Shown piece by piece: positions 47,101 to 59,830 of a stretch of DNA of 64,000 nt. A model generated the notes under the pieces. That model was given only the letters and a program-made list of their open reading frames with translations, did not search any database and was not told the origin of the DNA. Within the stretch, counting starts at the first letter, position 1; the number at the start of each line of letters is the position of its first letter. This DNA comes from Oscheius dolichura (taxonomy: Eukaryota; Nematoda; Chromadorea; Rhabditida; Rhabditidae): assembly GCA_932521035.1 (NCBI GenBank), contig OW051492.1, forward strand, positions 11,160,001 through 11,224,000, written 5' to 3'. The position numbers and the translations under genes are program-made.

Positions 47101-48178
47101 CCTCGGCACTAAAAAGCCGGTCAGATTTTATGGAGGTCTCCTCGGCACTAAAAAGCCGGTCAGATTCCTCGGCCCTAAAAAGCCGGTCAGATTCCTCGGC
47201 CCTAAAAAGCCGGTCAGATTCCTCGGCCCAAAAAAGCCGGTCAGATTCCACGGCCCTAAAAAGCCGGTCAGATTCCTCGGCCCTAAAAAGCCGGTCAGAT
47301 TCCTCGGCCCTAAAAAGCCGGTCAGATTCCTCGGCCCTAAAAAGCCGGTCGGATTCCTCGGTCCTAAAAAGCCGGTCAGATTTTATGGAGGTCTCCTCGG
47401 CACTAAAAAGCCGGTCAGATTGTTCGGCCCTAAAAAGCCGGTCAGATTCCTCGGCCCTAAAAAGCCGGTCAGATTCCTCGGCCCTAAAAAGCCGGTCAGA
47501 TTCCTCGGCCCTAAAAAGCCGGTCAGATTCCTCGGCCCTAAAAAGCCGGTCAGATTTTATGGAGGTCTCCTCGGCCCTAAAAAGCCGGTCGGATTCCTCG
47601 GCCCTAAAAAGCCGGTCAGATTTTATGGAGGTCTCCTCGGCCCTAAAAAGCCGGTCAGATTCCTCGGCCCTAAAAAGCCGGTCAGATTCCTCGGCCCTAA
47701 AAAGCCGGTCGGATTCCTCGGCCCTAAAAAGCCGGTCAGATTTTATGGAGGTCTCCTCGGCACTAAAAAGCCGGTCAGATTCCTCGGCCCTAAAAAGCCG
47801 GTCAGATTCCTCGGCCCTAAAAAGCCGGTCAGATTCCTCGGCCCTAAAAAGCCGGTCAGATTCCACGGCCCTAAAAAGCCGGTCAGATTCCTCGGCCCTA
47901 AAAAGCCGGTCAGATTCCTCGGCCCTAAAAAGCCGGTCAGATTTTATGGAGGTCTCCTCGGCCCTAAAAAGCCGGTCGGATTCCTCGGCCCTAAAAAGCC
48001 GGTCAGATTTTATGGAGGTCTCCTCGGCCCTAAAAAGCCGGTCAGATTCCTCGGCCCTAAAAAGCCGGTCAGATTCCTCGGCCCTAAAAAGCCGGTCGGA
48101 TTCCTCGGCCCTAAAAAGCCGGTCAGATTTTATGGAGGTCTCCTCGGCTCTAAAACGCCGGTCAGATTCCTCGGCCCG
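44188..48178. repeat. Large higher-order repeat, copy C (about 3.9 kb)
   Basis: GCCCGAAAAAG at 44284 and, opening the next partial copy, at 48178 (spacing 3,894). Inside, ATTGTTCGG at 45073, 45487, 46033 and 46447 shows a 960-bp tandem duplication (spacings 414, 546, 414). The copy ends with GGCTCTAAAACGCC near 48148 and without the 26-bp monomer seen in the other copies. Confidence 0.86.
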
Positions 48179-49367
48179 AAAAAGCCGGTCAGATTCCTCG
48201 GCCCTAAAAAGCCGGTCAGATTCCTCGGCCCTAAAAAGCCGGTCAGATTCCACGGCCCTAAAAAGCCGGTCAGATTCCTCGGCCCTAAAAAGCCGGTCAG
48301 ATTCCTCGGCCCTAAAAAGCCGGTCAGATTTTATGGAGGTCTCCTCGGCCCTAAAAAGCCGGTCGGATTCCTCGGCCCTAAAAAGCCGGTCAGATTCCTC
48401 GGCCCTAAAAAGCCGGTCAGATTCCTCGGCCCTAAAAAGCCGGTCAGATTTTATGGGGGTCTCCTCGGCACTAAAAAGCCGGTCAGATTCCTCGGCCCTA
48501 AAAAGCCGGCCAGATTCCTCGGCCCTAAAAAGCCGGGCAGATTCCTCGGCCCTAAAAAGCCGGTCGGATTCCTCGGCCCTAAAAAGCCGGTCAGATTTTA
48601 TGGAGGTCTCCTCGGCCCTAAAAAGCCGGTCAGATTTTATGGAGGTCTCCTCGGCACTAAAAAGCCGGTCAGATTTTATGGAGGTCTCCTCGGCACTAAA
48701 AAGCCGGTCAGATTCCTCGGCCCTAAAAAGCCGGTCAGATTCCTCGGCCCTAAAAAGCCGGTCGGATTCCTCGGCCCTAAAAAGCCGGTCAGATTTTATG
48801 GAGGTCTCCTCGGCCCTAAAAAGCCGGTCAGATTCCTCGGCCCTAAAAAGCCGGTCAGATTCCTCGGCCCTAAAAAGCCGGTCAGATTCCTCGGCCCTAA
48901 AAAGCCGGTCAGATTCCTCGGCCCTAAAAAGCCGGTCAGATTCCTCGGCCCTAAAAAGCCGGTCAGATTCCTCGGCCCTAAAAAGCCGGTCAGATTCCTC
49001 GGCCCTAAAACGCCGGTCAGATTTTATGGAGGTCTCCTCGGCACTAAAAAGCCGGTCGGATTCCTCGGCCCTAAAAAGCCGGTCAGATTTTATGGAGGTC
49101 TCCTCGGCCCTAAAAAGCCGGTCAGATTCCTCGGCCCTAAAAAGCCGGTCGGATTCCTCGGCCCTAAAAAGCCGGTCAGATTTTATGGAGGTCTCCTCGG
49201 CCCTAAAAAGCCGGTCGGATTTTATGGAGGTCTCCTCGGCCCTAAAAAGCCGGTCGGATTCCTCGGCCCTATAAAGCCGGTCAGATTCCTCGGCCCTAAA
49301 ATGCCGGTCGGATTCCTCGGCCCTAAAAAGCCGGTCAGATTTTATGGGGGTCTCCTCGGCACTAAAA
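48179..49367. repeat. Partial fourth copy of the large repeat and decay zone
   Basis: ATGGGGG at 48453 lies 3,894 bp after the one at 44559, so the opening of the large repeat is present. From about 48.75 kb the order of variants departs: a run of plain cores, an AAAACGCC near 49010 and TATAAA at 49270 with AAAATGCC just after. Confidence 0.8.
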
Positions 49368-50060
49368 AGCCGGTCAGATTCCTCGGCCCTAAAAAGCCGG
49401 CCAGATTCCTCGGCCCTAAAAAGCCGGTCAGATTCCTCGGCCCTAAAATGCCGGTCGGATTCCTCGGCCCTAAAAAGCCGGTCGGATTCCTCGGCCCTAA
49501 AAAGCCGGTCAGATTTTATGGAGGTCTCCTCGGCCCTAAAAAGCCGGTCAGATTTTATGTAGGTCTCCTCGGCACTAAAAAGCCGGTCAGATTCCTCGGC
49601 CCTAAAAAGCCGGTCAGATTCCTCGGCCCTAAAAAGCCGGTCGGATTCCTCGGCCCTAAAAAGCCGGTCGGATTCCTCGGCCCTAAAAAGCCGGTCAGAT
49701 TTTATGGAGGTCTCCTCGGCCCTAAAAAGCCGGTCGGATTCCTCGGCCCTAAAAAGCCGGTCAGATTTTATGGAGGTCTCCTCGGCCCTAAAAAGCCGGT
49801 CAGATTCCTCGGCCCTAAAAAGCCGGTCAGATTCCTCGGCCCTAAAAAGCCGGTCAGATTCCTCGGCCCTAAAAAGCCGGTCAGATTCCTCGGCCCTAAA
49901 AAGCCGGTCAGATTCCTCGGCCCTAAAAAGCCGGTCAGATTTTATGGAGGTCTCCTCGGCACTAAAAAGCCGGTCAGATTCCTCGGCCCTAAAAAGCCGG
50001 TCAGATTTTATGGAGGTCTCCTCGGCCCTAAAAAGCCGGTCGGATTCCTCGGCCCTAAAA
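49368..50060. repeat. 693-bp tandem duplication, copy 1
   Basis: Shared private markers: CGGCCAG at 49401, AAAATGCC at 49449, ATGTAGG in the insert at 49560, and inserts at 49704 and 49944. Confidence 0.92.
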
Positions 50061-50753
50061 AGCCGGTCAGATTCCTCGGCCCTAAAAAGCCGGCCAGATT
50101 CCTCGGCCCTAAAAAGCCGGTCAGATTCCTCGGCCCTAAAATGCCGGTCGGATTCCTCGGCCCTAAAAAGCCGGTCGGATTCCTCGGCCCTAAAAAGCCG
50201 GTCAGATTTTATGGAGGTCTCCTCGGCCCTAAAAAGCCGGTCAGATTTTATGTAGGTCTCCTCGGCACTAAAAAGCCGGTCAGATTCCTCGGCCCTAAAA
50301 AGCCGGTCAGATTCCTCGGCCCTAAAAAGCCGGTCGGATTCCTCGGCCCTAAAAAGCCGGTCGGATTCCTCGGCCCTAAAAAGCCGGTCAGATTTTATGG
50401 AGGTCTCCTCGGCCCTAAAAAGCCGGTCGGATTCCTCGGCCCTAAAAAGCCGGTCAGATTTTATGGAGGTCTCCTCGGCCCTAAAAAGCCGGTCAGATTC
50501 CTCGGCCCTAAAAAGCCGGTCAGATTCCTCGGCCCTAAAAAGCCGGTCAGATTCCTCGGCCCTAAAAAGCCGGTCAGATTCCTCGGCCCTAAAAAGCCGG
50601 TCAGATTCCTCGGCCCTAAAAAGCCGGTCAGATTTTATGGAGGTCTCCTCGGCACTAAAAAGCCGGTCAGATTCCTCGGCCCTAAAAAGCCGGTCAGATT
50701 TTATGGAGGTCTCCTCGGCCCTAAAAAGCCGGTCGGATTCCTCGGCCCTAAAA
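50061..50753. repeat. 693-bp tandem duplication, copy 2
   Basis: Markers at 50094, 50142, 50253, 50397 and 50637, each +693. It is followed by an insert reading ACGGAGG instead of ATGGAGG at 50769. Confidence 0.92.
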
Positions 50754-51341
50754 AGCCGGTCAGATTTTACGGAGGTCTCCTCGGCCCTAAAAAGCCGGTC
50801 AGATTCCTCGGCCCTAAAAAGCCGGTCGGATTCCTCGGCCCTAAAAAGCCGGTCAGATTTTATGGAGGTCTCCTCGGCCCTAAAAAGCCGGTCAGATTCC
50901 TCGGCCCTAAAAAGCCGGTCGGATTCCTCGGCCCTAAAAAGCCGGTCAGATTTTATGGAGGTCTCCTCGGCACTAAAAAGCCGGTCAGATTCCTCGGCCC
51001 TAAAAAGCCGGTCAGATTCCTCGGCCCTAAAACGCCGGTCGGATTCCTCGGCCCTAAAAAGCCGGTCGGATTCCTCGGCCCTAAAAAGCCGGTCAGATTT
51101 TATGGAGGTCTCCTCGGCCCTAAAAAGCCGGTCAGATTTTATAGAGGTCTCCTCGGCCCTAAAAAGCCGGTCAGATTCCTCGGCCCTAAAAAGCCGGTCA
51201 GATTCCTCGGCCCTAAAAAGCCGGTCAGATTCCTCGGCCCTAAAAAGCCGGTCAGATTCCTCGGCCCTAAAAAGCCGGTCAGATTCCTCGGCCCTAAAAA
51301 GCCGGTCAGATTCCTCGGCCCTAAAAAGCCGGTCAGATTTT
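50754..51341. repeat. Insert-rich segment continuing the 693-bp family
   Basis: Insert spacing 66, 66, 93, 93 (50637 to 50955) is that of the 318-bp repeat that follows. It contains an AAAACGCC core near 51032 and one insert changed to ATAGAGG at 51141. Confidence 0.8.
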
Positions 51342-52080
51342 ATGGAGGTCTCCTCGGCACTAAAAAGCCGGTCAGATTCCTCGGCCCTAAAAAGCCGGTC
51401 AGATTTTATGGAGGTCTCCTCGGCCCTAAAAAGCCGGTCGGATTCCTCGGCCCTAAAAAGCCGGTCAGATTTTATGGAGGTCTCCTCGGCCCTAAAAAGC
51501 CGGTCAGATTCCTCGGCCCTAAAAAGCCGGTCGGATTCCTCGGCCCTAAAAAGCCGGTCAGATTTTATGGAGGTCTCCTCGGCCCTAAAAAGCCGGTCAG
51601 ATTCCTCGGCCCTAAAAAGCCGGTCGGATTCCTCGGCCCTAAAAAGCCGGTCAGATTTTATGGAGGTCTCCTCGGCACTAAAAAGCCGGTCAGATTCCTC
51701 GGCCCTAAAAAGCCGGTCAGATTTTATGGAGGTCTCCTCGGCCCTAAAAAGCCGGTCGGATTCCTCGGCCCTAAAAAGCCGGTCAGATTTTATGGAGGTC
51801 TCCTCGGCCCTAAAAAGCCGGTCAGATTCCTCGGCCCTAAAAAGCCGGTCGGATTCCTCGGCCCTAAAAAGCCGGTCAGATTTTATGGAGGTCTCCTCGG
51901 CCCTAAAAAGCCGGTCAGATTCCTCGGCCCTAAAAAGCCGGTCGGATTCCTCGGCCCTAAAAAGCCGGTCAGATTTTATGGAGGTCTCCTCGGCCCTAAA
52001 AAGCCGGTCAGATTCCTCGGCCCTAAAAAGCCGGTCGGATTCCTCGGCCCTAAAAAGCCGGTCAGATTTTATGGAGGTCT
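51342..52080. repeat. 318-bp higher-order repeat of dimers and trimers
   Basis: Inserts start at 51342, 51408, 51474, 51567, 51660, 51726, 51792, 51885, 51978 and 52071. The spacing series 66, 66, 93, 93 occurs twice (318 bp each), then 93 once more. A 66-bp dimer is one 39-bp plus one 27-bp unit; a 93-bp trimer adds another core. This is the densest run of 12-bp inserts in the window. Confidence 0.9.
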
Positions 52081-52440
52081 CCTAGGCACTAAAAAGCCGG
52101 TCAGATTCCTCGGCCCTAAAAAGCCGGTCAGATTCCTCGGCCCTAAAAAGCCGGTCAGATTCCTCGGCCCTAAAAAGCCGGTCGGATTCCTCGGTCCTAA
52201 AAAGCCGGTCAGATTTTATGGAGGTCTCCTCGGCACTAAAAAGCCGGTCAGATTCCTCGGCCCTAAAAAGCCGGTCAGATTCCTCGGCCCTAAAAAGCCG
52301 GTCAGATTCCTCGGCCCTAAAAAGCCGGTCAGATTCCTCGGCCCTAAAAAGCCAGTCAGATTTTATGGAGGTCTCCTCGGCCCTAAAAAGCCGGTCGGAT
52401 TCCTCGGTCCTAAAAAGCCGGTCAGATTTTATGGAGGTCT
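52081..52440. repeat. Boundary segment with a private CCTAGG
   Basis: At 52081-52086 the core reads CCTAGG instead of CCTCGG, a change I did not see elsewhere. It stops the forward SSALKSRSD frame. The segment separates the dimer/trimer family from the 3.7-kb family and also carries GCCAGTC near 52354, one of the very few lost CCGG sites. Confidence 0.8.
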
Positions 52441-55400
52441 CCTCGGCACTAAAAAGCCGGTCAGATTCCTCGGCCCTAAAAAGCCGGTCAGATTCCTCGG
52501 CCCTAAAAAGCCGGTCGGATTCCTCGGCCCTAAAAAGCCGGTCAGATTTTATGGAGGTCTCCTCGGCACTAAAAAGCCGGTCAGATTCCTCGGCCCTAAA
52601 AAGCCGGTCAGATTCCTCGGCCCTAAAAAGCCGGTCAGATTCCTCGGCCCTAAAAAGCCGGTCAGATTCCACGGCCCTAAAAAGCCGGTCAGATTCCTCG
52701 GCCCTAAAAAGCCGGTCAGATTCCTCGGCCCTAAAAAGCCGGTCAGATTCCTCGGCCCTAAAAAGCCGGTCAGATTCCTCGGCCCTAAAAAGCCGGTCGG
52801 ATTCCTGGGCCCTAAAAAGCCGGTCAGATTTTATGGAGGTCTCCTCGGCACTAAAAAGCCGGTCAGATTCCTCGGCCCTAAAAAGCCGGTCAGATTCCTC
52901 GGCCCTAAAAAGCCGGTCAGATTCCTCGGCCCTAAAAAGCCGGTCAGATTCCTCGGCCCTAAAAAGCCGGTCGGATTCCTGGGCCCTAAAAAGCCGGTCA
53001 GATTTTATGGAGGTCTCCTCGGCACTAAAAAGCCGGTCAGATTCCTCGGCCCTAAAAAGCCGGTCAGATTCCTCGGCCCTAAAAAGCCGGTCAGATTCCT
53101 CGGCCCTAAAAAGCCGGTCAGATTCCTCGGCCCTAAAAAGCCGGTCAGATTCCTCGGCCCTAAAAAGCCGGTCAGATTCCTCGGCCCTAAAAAGCCGGTC
53201 AGATTCCTCGGCCCTAAAAAGCCGGTCAGATTCCTCGGCCCTAAAAAGCCGGTCAGATTCCTCGGCCCTAAAAAGCCGGTCAGATTCCTCGGCCCTAAAA
53301 AGCCGGTCGGATTCCTCGGTCCTAAAAAGCCGGTCAGATTTTATGGAGGTCTCCTCGGCACTAAAAAGCCGGTCAGATTCCTCGGCCCTAAAAAGCCGGT
53401 CAGATTCCTCGGCCCTAAAAAGCCGGTCGGATTCCTCGGCCCTAAAAAGCCGGTCAGATTTTATGGAGGTCTCCTCGGCCCTAAAAAGCCGGTCAGATTC
53501 CTCGGCCCTAAAAAGCCGGTCAGATTCCTCGGCCCTAAAAAGCCGGTCAGATTCCTCGGCCCTAAAAAGCCGGTCGGATTCCTCGGCCCTAAAAAGCCGG
53601 TCATATTTTATGGAGGTCTCCTCGGCCCTAAAAAGCCGGTCAGATTCCTCGGCCCTAAAAAGCCGGTCAGATTCCTCGGCCCTAAAAAGCCGGTCAGATT
53701 CCTCGGCCCTAAAAAGCCGGTCGGATTCCTCGGCCCTAAAAAGCCGGTCAGATTTTATGGAGGTCTCCTCGGCACTAAAAAGCCGGTCAGATTCCTCGGC
53801 CCTAAAAAGCCGGTCAGATTCCTCGGCCCTAAAAAGCCGGTCGGATTCCTCGGCCCTAAAAAGCCGGTCGGATTCCTCGGCCCTAAAAAGCCGGTCAGAT
53901 TTTATGGAGGTCTCCTCGGCCCTAAAAAGCCGGTCAGATTCCTCGGCCCTAAAAAGCCGGTCAGATTCCTCGGCCCTAAAAAGCCGGTCGGATTCCTCGG
54001 CCCTAAAAAGCCGGTCAGATTTTATGGAGGTCTCCTCGGCACTAAAAAGCCGGTCAGATTCCTCGGCCCTAAAAAGCCGGTCAGATTCCTCGGCCCTAAA
54101 AAGCCGGTCAGATTCCTCGGCCCTAAAAAGCCGGTCGGATTCCTCGGTCCTAAAAAGCCGGTCAGATTTTATGGAGGTCTCCTCGGCACTAAAAAGCCGG
54201 TCAGATTCCTCGGCCCTAAAAAGCCGGTCAGATTCCTCGGCCCTAAAAAGCCGGTCAGATTTTATGGAGGTCTCCTCGGCCCTAAAAAGCCGGTCAGATT
54301 CCACGGCCCTAAAAAGCCGGTCAGATTCCTCGGCCCTAAAAAGCCGGTCAGATTCCTCGGCCCTAAAAGGCCGGTCAGATTCCTCGGCCCTAAAAAGCCG
54401 GTCGGATTCCTCGGTCCTAAAAAGCCGGTCAGATTTTATGGAGGTCTCCTCGGCACTAAAAAGCCGGTCAGATTCCTCGGCCCTAAAAAGCCGGTCAGAT
54501 TCCTCGGCCCTAAAAAGCCGGTCGGATTCCTCGGCCCTAAAAAGCCGGTCAGATTTTATGGAGGTCTCCTCGGCACTAAAAAGCCGGTCAGATTCCTCGG
54601 CCCTAAAAAGCCGGTCAGATTCCTCGGCCCTAAAAAGCCGGTCAGATTCCTCGGCCCTAAAAAGCCGGTCAGATTCCACGGCCCTAAAAAGCCGGTCAGA
54701 TTCCTCGGCCCTAAAAAGCCGGTCAGATTCCTCGGCCCTAAAAAGCCGGTCAGATTCCTCGGCCCTAAAAAGCCGGTCAGATTCCTCGGCCCTAAAAAGC
54801 CGGTCGGATTCCTGGGCCCTAAAAAGCCGGTCAGATTTTATGGAGGTCTCCTCGGCACTAAAAAGCCGGTCAGATTCCTCGGCCCTAAAAAGCCGGTCAG
54901 ATTCCTCGGCCCTAAAAAGCCGGTCAGATTCCTCGGCCCTAAAAAGCCGGTCAGATTCCTCGGCCCTAAAAAGCCGGTCGGATTCCTGGGCCCTAAAAAG
55001 CCGGTCAGATTTTATGGAGGTCTCCTCGGCACTAAAAAGCCGGTCAGATTCCTCGGCCCTAAAAAGCCGGTCAGATTCCTCGGCCCTAAAAAGCCGGTCA
55101 GATTCCTCGGCCCTAAAAAGCCGGTCAGATTCCTCGGCCCTAAAAAGCCGGTCAGATTCCTCGGCCCTAAAAAGCCGGTCAGATTCCTCGGCCCTAAAAA
55201 GCCGGTCAGATTCCTCGGCCCTAAAAAGCCGGTCGGATTCCTCGGTCCTAAAAAGCCGGTCAGATTTTATGGAGGTCTCCTCGGCACTAAAAAGCCGGTC
55301 AGATTCCTCGGCCCTAAAAAGCCGGTCAGATTCCTCGGCCCTAAAAAGCCGGTCAGATTCCTCGGCCCTAAAAAGCCGGTCGGATTCCTCGGTCCTAAAA

Positions 55401-56130
55401 AGCCGGTCAGATTTTATGGAGGTCTCCTCGGCACTAAAAAGCCGGTCAGATTCCTCGGCCCTAAAAAGCCGGTCAGATTCCTCGGCCCTAAAAAGCCGGT
55501 CGGATTCCTCGGCCCTAAAAAGCCGGTCAGATTTTATGGAGGTCTCCTCGGCCCTAAAAAGCCGGTCAGATTCCTCGGCCCTAAAAAGCCGGTCAGATTC
55601 CTCGGCCCTAAAAAGCCGGTCAGATTCCTCGGCCCTAAAAAGCCGGTCGGATTCCTCGGCCCTAAAAAGCCGGTCAGATTTTATGGAGGTCTCCTCGGCA
55701 CTAAAAAGCCGGTCAGATTCCTCGGCCCTAAAAAGCCGGTCAGATTCCTCGGCCCTAAAAAGCCGGTCGGATTCCTCGGCCCTAAAAAGCCGGTCGGATT
55801 CCTCGGCCCTAAAAAGCCGGTCAGATTTTATGGAGGTCTCCTCGGCACTAAAAAGCCGGTCAGATTCCTCGGCCCTAAAAAGCCGGTCAGATTCCTCGGC
55901 CCTAAAAAGCCGGTCAGATTCCTCGGCCCTAAAAAGCCGGTCAGATTCCTCGGCCCTAAAAAGCCGGTCGGATTCCTCGGCCCTAAAAAGCCGGTCAGAT
56001 TTTATGGAGGTCTCCTCGGCACTAAAAAGCCGGTCAGATTCCTCGGCCCTAAAAAGCCGGTCAGATTCCTCGGCCCTAAAAAGCCGGTCAGATTCCTCGG
56101 CCCTAAAAAGCCGGTCGGATTCCTCGGTCC
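52440..56130. repeat. 3.7-kb higher-order repeat, copy 1 (3,693-bp spacing)
   Basis: CCTGGGCC variants with GGG at 52807, 52981 and 54814, CCACGG at 54303, and AAAAGGCC at 54369 all recur +3,693. Inserts at 52551, 55830 and 56004 have partners too. A private CATATT change lies at 53604. Edges are approximate. Confidence 0.87.
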
Positions 56131-59100
56131 TAAAAAGCCGGTCAGATTTTATGGAGGTCTCCTCGGCACTAAAAAGCCGGTCAGATTCCTCGGCCCTAAA
56201 AAGCCGGTCGGATTCCTCGGCCCTAAAAAGCCGGTCAGATTTTATGGAGGTCTCCTCGGCACTAAAAAGCCGGTCAGATTCCTCGGCCCTAAAAAGCCGG
56301 TCAGATTCCTCGGCCCTAAAAAGCCGGTCAGATTCCTCGGCCCTAAAAAGCCGGTCAGATTCCACGGCCCTAAAAAGCCGGTCAGATTCCTCGGCCCTAA
56401 AAAGCCGGTCAGATTCCTCGGCCCTAAAAAGCCGGTCAGATTCCTCGGCCCTAAAAAGCCGGTCAGATTCCTCGGCCCTAAAAAGCCGGTCGGATTCCTG
56501 GGCCCTAAAAAGCCGGTCAGATTTTATGGAGGTCTCCTCGGCACTAAAAAGCCGGTCAGATTCCTCGGCCCTAAAAAGCCGGTCAGATTCCTCGGCCCTA
56601 AAAAGCCGGTCAGATTCCTCGGCCCTAAAAAGCCGGTCAGATTCCTCGGCCCTAAAAAGCCGGTCGGATTCCTGGGCCCTAAAAAGCCGGTCAGATTTTA
56701 TGGAGGTCTCCTCGGCACTAAAAAGCCGGTCAGATTCCTCGGCCCTAAAAAGCCGGTCAGATTCCTCGGCCCTAAAAAGCCGGTCAGATTCCTCGGCCCT
56801 AAAAAGCCGGTCAGATTCCTCGGCCCTAAAAAGCCGGTCAGATTCCTCGGCCCTAAAAAGCCGGTCAGATTCCTCGGCCCTAAAAAGCCGGTCAGATTCC
56901 TCGGCCCTAAAAAGCCGGTCAGATTCCTCGGCCCTAAAAAGCCGGTCAGATTCCTCGGCCCTAAAAAGCCGGTCAGATTCCTCGGCCCTAAAAAGCCGGT
57001 CGGATTCCTCGGTCCTAAAAAGCCGGTCAGATTTTATGGAGGTCTCCTCGGCACTAAAAAGCCGGTCAGATTCCTCGGCCCTAAAAAGCCGGTCAGATTC
57101 CTCGGCCCTAAAAAGCCGGTCGGATTCCTCGGCCCTAAAAAGCCGGTCAGATTTTATGGAGGTCTCCTCGGCCCTAAAAAGCCGGTCAGATTCCTCGGCC
57201 CTAAAAAGCCGGTCAGATTCCTCGGCCCTAAAAAGCCGGTCAGATTCCTCGGCCCTAAAAAGCCGGTCGGATTCCTCGGCCCTAAAAAGCCGGTCAGATT
57301 TTATGGAGGTCTCCTCGGCCCTAAAAAGCCGGTCAGATTCCTCGGCCCTAAAAAGCCGGTCAGATTCCTCGGCCCTAAAAAGCCGGTCAGATTCCTCGGC
57401 CCTAAAAAGCCGGTCGGATTCCTCGGCCCTAAAAAGCCGGTCAGATTTTATGGAGGTCTCCTCGGCACTAAAAAGCCGGTCAGATTCCTCGGCCCTAAAA
57501 AGCCGGTCAGATTCCTCGGCCCTAAAAAGCCGGTCGGATTCCTCGGCCCTAAAAAGCCGGTCGGATTCCTCGGCCCTAAAAAGCCGGTCAGATTTTATGG
57601 AGGTCTCCTCGGCCCTAAAAAGCCGGTCAGATTCCTCGGCCCTAAAAAGCCGGTCAGATTCCTCGGCCCTAAAAAGCCGGTCGGATTCCTCGGCCCTAAA
57701 AAGCCGGTCAGATTTTATGGAGGTCTCCTCGGCACTAAAAAGCCGGTCAGATTCCTCGGCCCTAAAAAGCCGGTCAGATTCCTCGGCCCTAAAAAGCCGG
57801 TCAGATTCCTCGGCCCTAAAAAGCCGGTCGGATTCCTCGGTCCTAAAAAGCCGGTCAGATTTTATGGAGGTCTCCTCGGCACTAAAAAGCCGGTCAGATT
57901 CCTCGGCCCTAAAAAGCCGGTCAGATTCCTCGGCCCTAAAAAGCCGGTCAGATTTTATGGAGGTCTCCTCGGCCCTAAAAAGCCGGTCAGATTCCACGGC
58001 CCTAAAAAGCCGGTCAGATTCCTCGGCCCTAAAAAGCCGGTCAGATTCCTCGGCCCTAAAAGGCCGGTCAGATTCCTCGGCCCTAAAAAGCCGGTCGGAT
58101 TCCTCGGTCCTAAAAAGCCGGTCAGATTTTATGGAGGTCTCCTCGGCACTAAAAAGCCGGTCAGATTCCTCGGCCCTAAAAAGCCGGTCAGATTCCTCGG
58201 CCCTAAAAAGCCGGTCGGATTCCTCGGCCCTAAAAAGCCGGTCAGATTTTATGGAGGTCTCCTCGGCACTAAAAAGCCGGTCAGATTCCTCGGCCCTAAA
58301 AAGCCGGTCAGATTCCTCGGCCCTAAAAAGCCGGTCAGATTCCTCGGCCCTAAAAAGCCGGTCAGATTCCACGGCCCTAAAAAGCCGGTCAGATTCCTCG
58401 GCCCTAAAAAGCCGGTCAGATTCCTCGGCCCTAAAAAGCCGGTCAGATTCCTCGGCCCTAAAAAGCCGGTCAGATTCCTCGGCCCTAAAAAGCCGGTCGG
58501 ATTCCTGGGCCCTAAAAAGCCGGTCAGATTTTATGGAGGTCTCCTCGGCACTAAAAAGCCGGTCAGATTCCTCGGCCCTAAAAAGCCGGTCAGATTCCTC
58601 GGCCCTAAAAAGCCGGTCAGATTCCTCGGCCCTAAAAAGCCGGTCAGATTCCTCGGCCCTAAAAAGCCGGTCGGATTCCTGGGCCCTAAAAAGCCGGTCA
58701 GATTTTATGGAGGTCTCCTCGGCACTAAAAAGCCGGTCAGATTCCTCGGCCCTAAAAAGCCGGTCAGATTCCTCGGCCCTAAAAAGCCGGTCAGATTCCT
58801 CGGCCCTAAAAAGCCGGTCAGATTCCTCGGCCCTAAAAAGCCGGTCAGATTCCTCGGCCCTAAAAAGCCGGTCAGATTCCTCGGCCCTAAAAAGCCGGTC
58901 AGATTCCTCGGCCCTAAAAAGCCGGTCGGATTCCTCGGTCCTAAAAAGCCGGTCAGATTTTATGGAGGTCTCCTCGGCACTAAAAAGCCGGTCAGATTCC
59001 TCGGCCCTAAAAAGCCGGTCAGATTCCTCGGCCCTAAAAAGCCGGTCAGATTCCTCGGCCCTAAAAAGCCGGTCGGATTCCTCGGTCCTAAAAAGCCGGT

Positions 59101-59830
59101 CAGATTTTATGGAGGTCTCCTCGGCACTAAAAAGCCGGTCAGATTCCTCGGCCCTAAAAAGCCGGTCAGATTCCTCGGCCCTAAAAAGCCGGTCGGATTC
59201 CTCGGCCCTAAAAAGCCGGTCAGATTTTATGGAGGTCTCCTCGGCCCTAAAAAGCCGGTCAGATTCCTCGGCCCTAAAAAGCCGGTCAGATTCCTCGGCC
59301 CTAAAAAGCCGGTCAGATTCCTCGGCCCTAAAAAGCCGGTCGGATTCCTCGGCCCTAAAAAGCCGGTCAGATTTTATGGAGGTCTCCTCGGCACTAAAAA
59401 GCCGGTCAGATTCCTCGGCCCTAAAAAGCCGGTCAGATTCCTCGGCCCTAAAAAGCCGGTCGGATTCCTCGGCCCTAAAAAGCCGGTCGGATTCCTCGGC
59501 CCTAAAAAGCCGGTCAGATTTTATGGAGGTCTCCTCGGCACTAAAAAGCCGGTCAGATTCCTCGGCCCTAAAAAGCCGGTCAGATTCCTCGGCCCTAAAA
59601 AGCCGGTCAGATTCCTCGGCCCTAAAAAGCCGGTCAGATTCCTCGGCCCTAAAAAGCCGGTCGGATTCCTGGGCCCTAAAAAGCCGGTCAGATTTTATGG
59701 AGGTCTCCTCGGCACTAAAAAGCCGGTCAGATTCCTCGGCCCTAAAAAGCCGGTCAGATTCCTCGGCCCTAAAAAGCCGGTCAGATTCCTCGGCCCTAAA
59801 AAGCCGGTCAGATTCCTCGGCCCTAAAAAG
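56131..59830. repeat. 3.7-kb higher-order repeat, copy 2
   Basis: Markers at 56244, 56500, 57996, 58062, 58507, 59523 and 59697 match copy 1 at +3,693. The two CCTGGGCC clusters in each copy are 2,007 bp apart, showing an older internal duplication. Confidence 0.87.
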
